Origin: Flavobacteriaceae bacterium UBA5534
GTDB lineage: Bacteria; Bacteroidota; Bacteroidia; Flavobacteriales; Flavobacteriaceae
Assembly: GCA_002426015.1 (NCBI GenBank)
Contig: DINS01000019.1
Location: forward strand, 65,892 to 129,891
Direction: 5' to 3'
DNA: 64,000 nt
Made by a program: the position numbers and the translations under genes. Below the pieces are notes generated by a model that was not told where the DNA came from, did not search any database, and was given only the letters and a program-made list of their open reading frames with translations. The stretch's first letter is position 1; each line of letters begins with the position of its first letter. Positions 15,538 to 24,725 of the stretch are shown piece after piece.

Positions 15538-17385
15538 CTATTCTACTGTAACTGACTTTGCTAAATTGCGAGGTTGATCGACATTTTTATTTAACATAAC
15601 GGCAATATGATAAGAGAGTAATTGAAGTGGAATCGTTGTCAACAAAGGAGATAAGGATTCTAAAGTGTCAGGTACTTCTATAACGTGGTCAGCAAGTTCT
15701 CTTACATCGACATCACCTTCTGTGACAATACCTATGATTTTCCCTTTTCTGGATTTAATTTCTTGAATGTTGCTAACGACCTTTTCGTAATGTCCTTTTT
15801 TTGTAGCGATGACCACAATAGGCATGTTCTCATCAATTAAAGCAATTGGGCCATGTTTCATTTCGGCAGCAGGATAGCCTTCGGCATGGATGTATGATAT
15901 TTCTTTAAGCTTTAATGCTCCCTCTAATGCTACAGGGAAGTTATAACCGCGTCCTAAATACAAGAAATTTTTGACATCTTTATATATGGCAGCTATTGTT
16001 TTTACATAAGCATCAGATTGTAATGCTTTTTCAACTTTAGCAGGGATGAGTTCTAGCTCGATGAGTTGATGTCTGAAATCTGAACTAGAAATTGTTCCTT
16101 TTGCTCTTGCAAGACGTAAAGCTATTAAGGTTAAAATAGTAATTTGTGTTGTAAATGCTTTTGTGGATGCCACACCAATTTCTGGTCCAGCATGGGTATA
16201 AGCTCCAGCGTCTGTTTCTCGTGCAATAGATGAACCAACCACGTTACATACCCCAAAAACAAAAGCGCCTTTAGACTTTGCTAGCTTTATGGCTGCTAGT
16301 GTATCGGCTGTTTCTCCAGATTGAGAGATAGCAATAACCACATCATTCTCTCTTATGACAGGATTGCGATATCTGAATTCTGAAGCATACTCTACCTCGA
16401 CAGGGATTCTTGCTAAATCTTCAAAAATATATTCGGCGACCAAACCAGCATGCCATGAAGTGCCACAGGCGACAATCAATATTCTGTCGGCATTAAGGAA
16501 TTTTTTCATATTATCCTCTACACCAGCCATTTTGATGATGGCTTCATTGGTTAAAAGTCGTCCTCTAAAAGTGTCAAGAATAGCTCTTGGTTGTTCATAG
16601 ATTTCTTTGAGCATAAAATGGTCATAACCACCTTTTTCAATTTGCTCAAGGTTAATTTGCAATTCTTGTACATAAGGATCAACCAAAGAATCGTCTTTTA
16701 TTTTTCTGATTTTCACATCTTTCCCTCTTCTGATGACTGCCATTTCTTCATCTTCGAGATAAATAGCATTTTTAGTGTATTCAATAAAGGGTGAAGCATC
16801 ACTGGCAATAAAAAACTCATCTTCTCCTACACCTATAGCTAATGGGCTTCCTAGTTTTGCAACGACGATTTCGTTAGGTTTGTTTTTGTCAAACACCGCA
16901 ATTGCATAGGCTCCTACAACTTGGTTAAGGGCGACTTGCACCGCTTTACCTAATTTGGTGTTTTCTTGTTTCATTACATCTTCAATGAGATTAATCAACA
17001 CCTCGGTGTCAGTATCTGATTTAAAGGTGTAACCTCTTTTCTTTAATTCTTTTTTTAAAGACTCATAGTTTTCAATAATGCCATTATGAATGATGACAAG
17101 ATTGCCAGAGTTTGAATAATGCGGATGTGAATTGACATCATTTGGCACTCCATGAGTTGCCCAGCGTGTGTGGCCAATTCCTAAAGTTCCATCAGTAGTA
17201 ATTTCTTTTTCTAATCGTTCTTCTAAATCGGCTACTTTTCCTTTGGTCTTTGATAGTTTGATGTCCTTACCATCATATAAGGCTATACCTGCACTATCAT
17301 AACCTCTGTATTCTAATCTTTTTAGGCCTTTTAATATAATAGGGTAGGCTTCTCTGTGACCAATGTATCCAACGATTCCACACAT
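15538..17385 (-). CDS. glmS: Glutamine-fructose-6-phosphate aminotransferase (isomerizing)
   Basis: A 615-residue GlmS. It makes glucosamine-6-phosphate from fructose-6-phosphate and glutamine, the first step toward peptidoglycan and LPS amino sugars. The class II amidotransferase nucleophile is Cys2 in the opening MCGIVGYIG. LEYRGYDSAG and GHTRWATHG follow. Two SIS domains (about 290-430 and 460-600; ACGTSWHAG, SQSGETADTL) carry the isomerase, and the protein ends in the invariant-style NLAKSVTVE. The gene follows DUF4270 after only 5 bp. No glmS ribozyme is expected or seen. Confidence 0.97.
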   Translation of the reverse strand: MCGIVGYIGHREAYPIILKGLKRLEYRGYDSAGIALYDGKDIKLSKTKGKVADLEERLEKEITTDGTLGIGHTRWATHGVPNDVNSHPHYSNSGNLVIIHNGIIENYESLKKELKKRGYTFKSDTDTEVLINLIEDVMKQENTKLGKAVQVALNQVVGAYAIAVFDKNKPNEIVVAKLGSPLAIGVGEDEFFIASDASPFIEYTKNAIYLEDEEMAVIRRGKDVKIRKIKDDSLVDPYVQELQINLEQIEKGGYDHFMLKEIYEQPRAILDTFRGRLLTNEAIIKMAGVEDNMKKFLNADRILIVACGTSWHAGLVAEYIFEDLARIPVEVEYASEFRYRNPVIRENDVVIAISQSGETADTLAAIKLAKSKGAFVFGVCNVVGSSIARETDAGAYTHAGPEIGVASTKAFTTQITILTLIALRLARAKGTISSSDFRHQLIELELIPAKVEKALQSDAYVKTIAAIYKDVKNFLYLGRGYNFPVALEGALKLKEISYIHAEGYPAAEMKHGPIALIDENMPIVVIATKKGHYEKVVSNIQEIKSRKGKIIGIVTEGDVDVRELADHVIEVPDTLESLSPLLTTIPLQLLSYHIAVMLNKNVDQPRNLAKSVTVE

Positions 17386-17390
17386 AATTT

Positions 17391-19022
17391 TTAGTTGTTA
17401 GGTTCTGTGTAAAAGATTTCTAAATATAACTTTTTTTCTTCATTTGATGTATTGTTACCATAAAGAACAGTACCTCTCGGGCTAATAATAGAACTTACTG
17501 GGACTTTCTTTACAATATCATTGTCATCATTGGTAGATATAGCATATGGGAGCACACTATTTTCAACATTGACGTTTGATGAGACTACAAGGCCTAATTT
17601 TACATTTGTAGAGTCTTTTAAAAGCATATTATTGATATGCTCTGTGATTCTAATCTTATATTTTATTCCTTGGCCATCTTGAGTATTACCTTCTCTTATT
17701 AATTTCCCTAAATGTCCACTTTTTGAATCGTTAGGGGTTATAGAATTGGTAATATCAACATAATAGTCAATTAACGGAATATTGTTTTTGAGATCATAAA
17801 GAAAAACACGATCTGGTTCTTGTTCTTGTACTTGAGATTGATCAACATAAAACACCAAATTGGCTTCATTGACCAAGCGTTTTGGTTTTACAAACTCACC
17901 TTGGCCATTTGTAACAACAAATTCATTTTTAAAATTGTTAAATTCAGTAGATTCACCATTGTCATCTCCATTGAATAAATTAATGACAGCCATTGAACCT
18001 TCACCTCCTTTGATGTAAAGTTTTTCGTCACCAGTGGTCGTGTTGCCATCTTGCAATGGAATGTTGAAATTATTTGAAAACAAATTAACTCTGTTTCCTG
18101 AAAAATTGAGTACAAATGTACCGTTTGTTCTTTGTCCAGCTTCAACACTCGAATCTTTGCTATAATAGAGCGTAATGTTAGCATTTGTACTGCTAAAATT
18201 AAGGAGTGTCATGTTTCCTTTACCATTTATAGCTTCCGTTTTAAAATAGATGCCTCTAAAATAATTTTGAAAATTGTTGGCGTTGCTTAAAACGGCATCC
18301 TCTTCTTTCTCTATAATTTTTTCAACCCAATAAGTTGTGTCGAGTTTTACTCTTAATGCTGGGGCCAATCTGGTGATTGTCTCGTCTTTTTTAAGGATAA
18401 TTTGTTTGTTACTTGGCTTAAAGCTGTCAAAATCTGGATTATCAGGGTCAGCTTCCAATGTTAACTGCAACTCTTCTAATGATGAATCGCTTATAGTGCT
18501 TGATGAAGATGTTGTGGCATTAGAGAAATAGCGCTGTGGTTCATCAAACTCTGAATTAGGATTAAAACTTCTTAAGAAATAACCGTTTTCAAAGATTGAC
18601 AGTTTAATTGGGTCATCGCCATATACAGAATCTAATTCGTATAACGTTTCTCCATTATCATTAACACCTGTTGCTTTACTGTAATAAGGTACTGTAAGAA
18701 CAACGGAATCTAAACTGACGTTTTCCCCAAAATCTGGACTAAAAGAACTGGTATTTACCTGACTGACAAAATTGGCAGTAGTCAAACCATAAAAAGGGTC
18801 TACATAAACTCCCAATAAATTAGAAGGGAGGCCATTTGTTTGTACAGGGTTTAATTTTCTGTTGTAGGCGATGACATCATATTTAAAACTTTCAGTGTCA
18901 AAATTATTTTGTCCGACGATGTCAGAGCCAATAGTCGCAAAATCTTTATCACATGCAATAAACGAACTAACAATCAGCGTCAATACCGCAACATGTTTTA
19001 GGGCAAATTTTATCTTTCTCAT
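17391..19022 (-). CDS. DUF4270 family lipoprotein
   Basis: A 543-residue predicted lipoprotein with lipobox cysteine 24 (VSSFIAC). The segments DKDFATIGSDIVGQ, LLGVYVDPFYGLTTANFVSQ and SLDSVVLTVPYYS near the N-terminus are characteristic of DUF4270, a Bacteroidota envelope family without an established biochemical role. The remainder is predicted to be beta-rich. It sits 9 bp after the glycogen-synthase-like gene and 5 bp before glmS, a tight order I know from other flavobacteria, which suggests co-transcription. A link with cell-envelope synthesis is inference from that context only. Confidence 0.85.
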   Translation of the reverse strand: MRKIKFALKHVAVLTLIVSSFIACDKDFATIGSDIVGQNNFDTESFKYDVIAYNRKLNPVQTNGLPSNLLGVYVDPFYGLTTANFVSQVNTSSFSPDFGENVSLDSVVLTVPYYSKATGVNDNGETLYELDSVYGDDPIKLSIFENGYFLRSFNPNSEFDEPQRYFSNATTSSSSTISDSSLEELQLTLEADPDNPDFDSFKPSNKQIILKKDETITRLAPALRVKLDTTYWVEKIIEKEEDAVLSNANNFQNYFRGIYFKTEAINGKGNMTLLNFSSTNANITLYYSKDSSVEAGQRTNGTFVLNFSGNRVNLFSNNFNIPLQDGNTTTGDEKLYIKGGEGSMAVINLFNGDDNGESTEFNNFKNEFVVTNGQGEFVKPKRLVNEANLVFYVDQSQVQEQEPDRVFLYDLKNNIPLIDYYVDITNSITPNDSKSGHLGKLIREGNTQDGQGIKYKIRITEHINNMLLKDSTNVKLGLVVSSNVNVENSVLPYAISTNDDNDIVKKVPVSSIISPRGTVLYGNNTSNEEKKLYLEIFYTEPNN

Positions 19023-19031
19023 TAATGGGTT

Positions 19032-19841
19032 CTAGTTAAGTACTTTAGTATTGTAAAATTCAGTGTATGGGTCAGCAAACTCTTCAGGCGAATAATATTC
19101 CAACACTGGTTTTTTTGACTCTTTTAAATAGGTTTGTAGCTCTTTTGGTATTTCTTGTGAGCCGATAATCAACGCATCAGAATAATCGATGGCAACTTTC
19201 ATAATGCTATTGTAGCTCGGTTTTTCAAGCACTTTTATGGCATTTTCATCGATATTATCAAATCGGACTTTGTTAATCATATCCTTATCTAACGTTCCAT
19301 CGAAACTTTGATTGTATATAGAAGTCACAATTTTACTGTCGCTGAAAAGAGGTTCGGTTTTGTAATATTCCTTTAAGTACAAAGGAAGCAATGAGGCCAA
19401 CCATCCATTTACATGGATAATATCTGGAGACCAATTTAGTTTTTTCACAGTTTCAATCACGCCTTTAGCAAAAAAGATGGCTCTTTCGTCATTGTCTGGA
19501 TACAACGTCCCATCTTCATCAGTTAAGGTCGCTTTGCGCTTAAAATAGTCTTCATTATCGATAAAGTAAACCTGTATTCTTTCTTTTGGAATTGAAGCAA
19601 CTTTGATAATCAAAGGCATATCTAAATCGTTGATAACCAAATTTATACCAGACAACCTAATAACTTCGTGCAATTGGTGTCTACGCTCATTTATGTTTCC
19701 ATATCTTGGCATAAATATTCGTATTTGTCCACCTTGTTTATTTACCATTCTTGGTGCTTCAAACGACATTGAAGAAATTTCAGTTTCTGGCAAATATGGT
19801 ACAACCTCGGAAGACACGTACAATATTCTCTTATCTTTCAT
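19032..19841 (-). CDS. Short glycogen/starch-synthase-like protein (GT5 N-domain only)
   Basis: A 269-residue protein matching only the N-terminal starch-synthase catalytic (GT5) domain: ILYVSSEVVPYL, RIFMPRYGNINERRHQLHEV, DNDERAIFFAKG, PDIIHVNGWLASLLPLYLK. A true glycogen synthase is about 480 residues and carries a C-terminal GT1-type half, which is absent here. The K-x-G-G-L nucleotide-sugar motif expected after the first strand is replaced by PETEISSMS. Enzymatic synthase activity is therefore doubtful. The start is the ATG at 19839-19841; a longer frame upstream would add 44 residues of membrane-like sequence and overlap the promoter region. It heads the DUF4270-glmS unit and is divergent from panC. 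Confidence 0.8.
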   Translation of the reverse strand: MKDKRILYVSSEVVPYLPETEISSMSFEAPRMVNKQGGQIRIFMPRYGNINERRHQLHEVIRLSGINLVINDLDMPLIIKVASIPKERIQVYFIDNEDYFKRKATLTDEDGTLYPDNDERAIFFAKGVIETVKKLNWSPDIIHVNGWLASLLPLYLKEYYKTEPLFSDSKIVTSIYNQSFDGTLDKDMINKVRFDNIDENAIKVLEKPSYNSIMKVAIDYSDALIIGSQEIPKELQTYLKESKKPVLEYYSPEEFADPYTEFYNTKVLN

Positions 19842-19882
19842 AAATAGCGTAGTTTTTAAAAAAATTAAAAATAAAAAACAGG

Positions 19883-19890
19883 CAAAATTA
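19883..19890 (-). promoter_or_regulatory. -7 promoter box for the GT5-like/DUF4270/glmS unit
   Basis: The minus strand reads TAATTTTG (TAnnTTTG), 41 bp upstream of the start codon at 19841. It is back to back with the panC promoter. Confidence 0.5.
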
Positions 19891-19921
19891 CAAAAATTTA
19901 TGCAGATTGCCAGTAAAATAT

Positions 19922-19929
19922 TAAGTTTG
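19922..19929 (+). promoter_or_regulatory. -7 promoter box for panC
   Basis: The plus strand reads TAAGTTTG (TAnnTTTG), 25 bp upstream of the GTG start of panC. Confidence 0.5.
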
Positions 19930-19954
19930 CACGCTGTTAAATTTTTGTTATAAC

Positions 19955-20803
19955 GTGAATATTTACAATACACAGGAAGAAATCAATAAGGTAATTGGGC
20001 ATTTAAAATCTCAACAACGCAGTATTGGTTTTGTCCCAACTATGGGAGCTTTACACCAAGGACACTTGTCTTTAATAAAAAAGGGGCTACAGCAAAATGA
20101 TACAGTTGTCGTCAGTATTTTTGTAAATCCAACACAATTTGATAACAAAGAAGATCTTAAAAAGTACCCAAGAACATTAGAGCATGATGTAGAACTGCTC
20201 AAAACCGTATCTAATGACATCATCGTTTATGCACCATCAGTCGAAGGTGTTTATGGCAATAACATTGTATCGACACATTTTGAATATGGTGGCTTGGAGT
20301 ATCAAATGGAAGGCAGGTTTAGAGCAGGGCATTTTGACGGTGTAGGAACCATAGTAAAGCGATTGTTTGAAATTGTACAACCAGATAGAGCCTATTTTGG
20401 CGAAAAAGACTTTCAGCAATTACGAATCATACAAAAATTGGTCGAAAACTATAAATTGTCAGTAAAGGTTATTGGCTGTCCCATACTTAGGGCAAAGGAT
20501 GGTTTGGCCATGAGTTCTCGCAATGAACGCTTAAAACCCAACTATCGAAAAGCCGCGCCATTTATCTACAAAACATTGAAAACTGCCAAAAAAATGTTTG
20601 GCACAAAAAGTGCTAAAGAAGTGACGGAATGGGTTGAAAAACAGTTTGAAAAACATGATTTATTAACATTGGAATATTTCACAATTGCAGACATCGATAC
20701 CTTAAAACCGTTAATACGAAAATCCAATAAAAAACAATATAGAGCGTTTATTGCAGTATTTGCAGATGATATAAGACTGATTGACAATATCGCACTAAAT
20801 TAA
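19955..20803 (+). CDS. panC: Pantothenate synthetase
   Basis: A 282-residue PanC that condenses pantoate with beta-alanine using ATP, the last step of pantothenate synthesis. The nucleotidyltransferase HxGH motif is His34-Gln-Gly-His37 in PTMGALHQGHLSL. FVNPTQFDNKEDLKKYPR, FGEKDFQQLRIIQ and the KMSKS-like AMSSRNERL also match the family. The start is GTG at 19955, and no in-frame ATG lies closer to the conserved N-terminus. panD, which supplies the beta-alanine substrate, follows 13 bp later, so the two form a small pathway unit. Confidence 0.96.
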   Translation: MNIYNTQEEINKVIGHLKSQQRSIGFVPTMGALHQGHLSLIKKGLQQNDTVVVSIFVNPTQFDNKEDLKKYPRTLEHDVELLKTVSNDIIVYAPSVEGVYGNNIVSTHFEYGGLEYQMEGRFRAGHFDGVGTIVKRLFEIVQPDRAYFGEKDFQQLRIIQKLVENYKLSVKVIGCPILRAKDGLAMSSRNERLKPNYRKAAPFIYKTLKTAKKMFGTKSAKEVTEWVEKQFEKHDLLTLEYFTIADIDTLKPLIRKSNKKQYRAFIAVFADDIRLIDNIALN

Positions 20804-20804
20804 T

Positions 20805-20812
20805 TACCTTTG
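20805..20812 (+). promoter_or_regulatory. -7 box directly upstream of panD (leaderless candidate)
   Basis: The plus strand reads TACCTTTG (TAnnTTTG). It ends four bases before the panD ATG at 20817 and begins just after the panC stop. It could drive a leaderless panD message in addition to read-through from panC. Confidence 0.4.
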
Positions 20813-20816
20813 CCAC

Positions 20817-21167
20817 ATGCAAATTCAAGTAGTAAAATCAAAAATACACAGAGTAAAGTGTACAGGAGCAGACCTTAACTACATTGGTAGTATTACTATC
20901 GATGAAGATTTAATGGACGCAGCCAATATCATACAAGGAGAAAAAGTACAAATTGTCAATAACGACAATGGAGAGCGTCTAGAAACCTACGTTATTCCTG
21001 GGCCTCGCAATAGTGGCGAAATCACACTCAATGGCGCAGCTGCTCGAAAAGTTGCAGTTGGTGACACTTTGATTTTGATCACTTATGCGTTTATGGAACT
21101 GGAAGAGGCAAAAACCTTTAAGCCTTCGTTGGTATTTCCAGACGAAGCGACTAATCTTCTAAAATAG
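20817..21167 (+). CDS. panD: Aspartate 1-decarboxylase precursor
   Basis: A 116-residue pyruvoyl-dependent PanD that converts aspartate to beta-alanine for pantothenate. The self-cleavage site is Gly24-Ser25 (NYIGSITID), where the serine becomes the pyruvoyl group. KIHRVKCTGADLNY and the NGAAARKVAVGDTLILITYA segment are standard. The length is normal. It is translated just after panC and followed after three bases by a flippase-like gene. Confidence 0.97.
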   Translation: MQIQVVKSKIHRVKCTGADLNYIGSITIDEDLMDAANIIQGEKVQIVNNDNGERLETYVIPGPRNSGEITLNGAAARKVAVGDTLILITYAFMELEEAKTFKPSLVFPDEATNLLK

Positions 21168-21170
21168 ATT

Positions 21171-22124
21171 TTGAATACATCAACCAGCAAAATCCTCAAA
21201 ATAATACTTCCTTTGCTTTTGGGAGTGCTTTTGGTTTGGTATTCATTGTCCAAAATTTCAATTACAGAGCTCATACAATACTTTAAAAACGCTAACTATT
21301 GGTGGATTGGCCTTGGGTTGTTATTTGGCTTTTTAAGCCATCTATCAAGAGCTTATCGCTGGAAATATTTATTAGAACCACTTGGTTATACTTTGCGATT
21401 CCCTAATAGTATAATGGCCGTTTTTGCAACCTACTTGGTAAATTATACGATACCAAGGGCAGGTGAAGTCACAAGAGCAACCATCATTACTAATTATGAA
21501 GGTGTTCCTTTTGAAAAAGGGTTTGGGACCATCGTTTCTGAACGTGTTGCAGACATGATTGTGTTGTTGGGAATCATAGCGGTGACCATGTCTTTACAAT
21601 TCGATTTCATTTACAATTTTCTTTTTTCAAACATCAAACCTCTTAAAATTGTACTCGTATCGATAGGGTTGTTGGTTGCTTCGTTTTTAATATTCACTTA
21701 TTTTAAGAGAAGTAAATCAACTTTTGCACTGAAAATCAAAAACTTTTTATACGGATTGATAGAAGGTGCATTGAGCATTTTTAAGATGAAACACAAATGG
21801 GCTTTTATAGGCCACACTTTGTTTATATGGACGATGTATGTGCTCATGTTTTATGTTACTTCTTTTGCAGTTGAAGAATTACAACCAATCCCAATGGCGG
21901 CAATTCTTATTGGTTTTATAGCTGGAAGTTTTAGCATTGCTGCCACTAATGGAGGTATTGGTTCTTACCCAGAAGCTATTGTATTGGCATTTTTGGTTTT
22001 TGGTCTTCCAGAAGATCCCAGCCGAGCTTTTGGTTGGATTATGTGGGCTTCCCAAACCTTAATGATTATTATTGTTGGAGGTTTATCCTTAATTTACCTC
22101 CCAATCTACAATAGAAAGGAATAA
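21171..22124 (+). CDS. Lysylphosphatidylglycerol synthase TM-region (flippase-like) membrane protein
   Basis: A 317-residue inner-membrane protein with about eight hydrophobic segments (for example residues 9-24, 41-57, 120-138, 152-170, 211-230 and 285-305). It belongs to the LPG_synthase_TM/YbhN/AglD group. Diagnostic pieces are LSRAYRWKYLLEPLG, NYTIPRAGEVTRA, VSERVADMIVLL and GGIGSYPEAIVLAF. Members are proposed to move lipids across the membrane; there is no lysyltransferase domain here, so lysyl-lipid synthesis is not expected. It starts with TTG three bases after the panD stop. The first internal ATG would delete two helices, so TTG is the sensible start. Confidence 0.85.
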   Translation: MNTSTSKILKIILPLLLGVLLVWYSLSKISITELIQYFKNANYWWIGLGLLFGFLSHLSRAYRWKYLLEPLGYTLRFPNSIMAVFATYLVNYTIPRAGEVTRATIITNYEGVPFEKGFGTIVSERVADMIVLLGIIAVTMSLQFDFIYNFLFSNIKPLKIVLVSIGLLVASFLIFTYFKRSKSTFALKIKNFLYGLIEGALSIFKMKHKWAFIGHTLFIWTMYVLMFYVTSFAVEELQPIPMAAILIGFIAGSFSIAATNGGIGSYPEAIVLAFLVFGLPEDPSRAFGWIMWASQTLMIIIVGGLSLIYLPIYNRKE

Positions 22125-22161
22125 TTTTTTACCTTGCCATAACAATTTAATCTCACCAATT

Positions 22162-23310
22162 ATGACTAAATTCATTACCATTTTGTTATTGTTTTTTATT
22201 AGCTTCAATATTCAAGCTCAAGCAATCTATGAGACTTTAGAATCAAATAAGTTAGGCACATCCCGTCAGTTGAAAATCTTGCTTCCAAGAGGATATAGTA
22301 AAGATGACGATAAGAAATATCCAGTAATTGTTGTTTTGGATGGCGATTATATGTTTGAATTGGTAGCTGGAAACGTTGATTATTATTCTTATTGGGAAGA
22401 TATGCCAGAAGCCATTATTGTAGGTGTTAATCAGGTAGACAGTAGGTATGACGACTCTATGTTTTCTGAGCAAAATTCATTACCCATTGAAAAAGGGGCT
22501 GATTTTTTTGAATTTTTAGGGATGGAGTTGTTGCCTTACATTGATAAAACTTATAAAACTGAAGCTTTCAGAGTTGCAATTGGTCATGGCGAAACAGCAA
22601 ATTTTATTAACTATTATCTACTAAAAGACAACCCTGTTTTTCAAGCTTATGTGGTTTTAAGCCCAGATTTAGCACCAAAAACCAGTGACTACCTTGCAGA
22701 ACGTTTGGCAATAATACAAAGTAAAGTATTTTATTATTTGGCAACTTCAGATAATGATGTGAAATCAATTAAAGAAAAAACAGAAGGTCTCAACACTAGG
22801 CTTACAGCCATTGACAACAAGATGATGCTTTACAATTTTGATAGTTTTGTGGGGCCAACACATTATTCATTGCCAGCACATGCCATCCCAAAAGCTTTAG
22901 AGAGTATTTTCTTTGTCTTTCAGCCAATTAGTAAAAAAGAATACGACGAAACCATCTTAAAACTAGATACCAATCCTGTTGAGTATCTTACCGAAAAGTA
23001 CAAGACCATAAAAGATTTGTTTGGAATAGATAAACAAATTTTAATAAATGATTTTAAGGCGATAGAGGCTGCCATTGAAAAGAAAGAAAACTTTGAGTTC
23101 TTTGAAGATTTAGGAAAGTTGGCTAGAGACCAGTATCCTAAAGCATTACTAGGACATTATTATTTGGCACGTTTTTATGAAGAGACCAATGAACCAAAAA
23201 AAGCAATGCGAACCTACCAATCGGCCTATATATTGGATGAAATAGGAGGCATCACTAAAGATTTGATGTTAGAAAAAGCAGCAGAAATTAAAGCAGATTT
23301 TGGATATTAG
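22162..23310 (+). CDS. Exported esterase-fold protein lacking the catalytic serine
   Basis: A 382-residue protein with a signal peptide (to about Ala19) and a putative-esterase (EsteraseD/Fes-like) alpha/beta-hydrolase domain: RQLKILLPRGY, YPVIVVLDGDYMF, EAIIVGVNQ. The nucleophile elbow, normally GHSxGG, reads Gly141-His-Gly143-Glu-Thr, so the serine is replaced by glycine (codon GGC at about 22588-22590). A C-terminal histidine (PTHYSLPAHA) remains. From about residue 255 there is a helical extension with TPR-like features (ALLGHYYLARFYEETNEPKKAMRTY). It is probably a non-catalytic or differently acting relative. radA follows with no intervening base. Confidence 0.8.
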   Translation: MTKFITILLLFFISFNIQAQAIYETLESNKLGTSRQLKILLPRGYSKDDDKKYPVIVVLDGDYMFELVAGNVDYYSYWEDMPEAIIVGVNQVDSRYDDSMFSEQNSLPIEKGADFFEFLGMELLPYIDKTYKTEAFRVAIGHGETANFINYYLLKDNPVFQAYVVLSPDLAPKTSDYLAERLAIIQSKVFYYLATSDNDVKSIKEKTEGLNTRLTAIDNKMMLYNFDSFVGPTHYSLPAHAIPKALESIFFVFQPISKKEYDETILKLDTNPVEYLTEKYKTIKDLFGIDKQILINDFKAIEAAIEKKENFEFFEDLGKLARDQYPKALLGHYYLARFYEETNEPKKAMRTYQSAYILDEIGGITKDLMLEKAAEIKADFGY

Positions 23311-24669
23311 ATGGCAAAAATAAAGACAACTTTTTTTTGCCAAAATTGTGGCACTCAATATTCTAAATGGCAAGGTCAATGTACGGCTTGCAAAGAATGG
23401 AATACCATTGTTGAAGAAGTTATCCAAAAAGCCGAGAAAAGTGATTGGAAAACACCTTCTTCAAGTATAAAGAGAGTTTCAAAACCATTAAAAATCAATG
23501 AAATTGACACTTCTCAAGAAGCAAGATTGCTAACTAAAGATGAAGAGTTTAATCGTGTTTTGGGAGGAGGCATTGTTCCCGGCTCGTTAATTCTTCTTGG
23601 TGGAGAACCAGGAATTGGCAAAAGCACATTATTATTGCAAATCGCATTAAAATTACCATACAAAACTTTATATGTTTCTGGTGAAGAAAGTCAAAAACAA
23701 ATCAAGATGCGAGCCGAGCGCATTAACCCAAATAGTAACGATTGCTACATTTTAACAGAAACCAAAACTCAAAATATTTTTAAGCAAATTGAAGCTATTG
23801 AGCCAGATATAGTTGTCATTGATTCTATTCAAACACTGCATAGCGATTACATAGAGTCATCTTCTGGAAGTATTTCGCAAATAAAAGAATGTACTACAGA
23901 ACTTATCAAATTTGCAAAAGAAACAGCAACTCCAGTCATACTTATTGGACACATCACTAAAGATGGCAATATTGCTGGGCCTAAAATCTTGGAACACATG
24001 GTTGATACCGTTTTACAATTTGAAGGCGATAGAAATCATGTGTTCAGAATCTTACGTTCTAATAAAAATCGATTTGGCTCCACCAACGAGCTTGGTATTT
24101 ACGAAATGCAAGGGTCAGGTTTACGAGAAGTCAGCAATCCGTCAGAAATTTTAATCTCTAAAAAAGATGAAGAACTTTCTGGTAATGCCGTTGCAGTAAC
24201 CCTCGAAGGGATGCGTCCATTGCTTATTGAAGTTCAGGCTCTTGTCAGTACAGCCGTTTACGGAACACCACAACGAAGTGCAACAGGTTTTAATGCCAAA
24301 CGTCTCAATATGTTATTGGCCGTATTGGAAAAGCGAGCCGGTTTTAGATTGGGTGCAAAAGATGTATTCCTTAATATCACAGGAGGCATCAATGTAGATG
24401 ATCCTGCCATTGATTTGGCAGTAGTCGCTTCTATATTGTCTTCAAACGAAGATAATGCATTGCCTAAAGATTATTGTTTTGCTGCCGAAGTAGGGTTGTC
24501 TGGCGAAATCCGACCAGTTCAGCGAGTAGAACAGCGCATTTTAGAAGCTGAAAAATTAGGTTTTGCTACAATTTTTGTGTCAAAATATAATAAGATTACC
24601 CTCAAAAATTGTTCAATAAAAATTCAACTTATTTCTAAAATAGAAGATTTGATCACTTTTATAGTTTGA
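23311..24669 (+). CDS. radA: DNA repair protein RadA
   Basis: A 452-residue RadA (Sms), a RecA-like branch-migration ATPase that helps process recombination intermediates. The N-terminal C4 zinc finger uses Cys10, Cys13, Cys24 and Cys27. The Walker A motif GGEPGIGKST spans residues 97-106, and the RadA signature KNRFG follows (NKNRFGSTNELG). The C-terminal Lon-protease-like domain carries EVGLSGEIRPV. Length and architecture are standard. The ATG directly abuts the stop codon of the preceding esterase-fold gene, indicating translational proximity. Confidence 0.97.
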   Translation: MAKIKTTFFCQNCGTQYSKWQGQCTACKEWNTIVEEVIQKAEKSDWKTPSSSIKRVSKPLKINEIDTSQEARLLTKDEEFNRVLGGGIVPGSLILLGGEPGIGKSTLLLQIALKLPYKTLYVSGEESQKQIKMRAERINPNSNDCYILTETKTQNIFKQIEAIEPDIVVIDSIQTLHSDYIESSSGSISQIKECTTELIKFAKETATPVILIGHITKDGNIAGPKILEHMVDTVLQFEGDRNHVFRILRSNKNRFGSTNELGIYEMQGSGLREVSNPSEILISKKDEELSGNAVAVTLEGMRPLLIEVQALVSTAVYGTPQRSATGFNAKRLNMLLAVLEKRAGFRLGAKDVFLNITGGINVDDPAIDLAVVASILSSNEDNALPKDYCFAAEVGLSGEIRPVQRVEQRILEAEKLGFATIFVSKYNKITLKNCSIKIQLISKIEDLITFIV

Positions 24670-24725
24670 TTTTGATACTACTTCAATAAAATCAAAATAT
24701 GCACTTTATCGAAAAAAACAGTTGT

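Noticed and set aside
19842..19973. N-terminal extension of the glycogen-synthase-like protein
   Set aside because: The 44 extra residues are hydrophobic and AT-derived, and overlap both divergent promoters. The conserved domain starts right at the ATG at 19839-19841.
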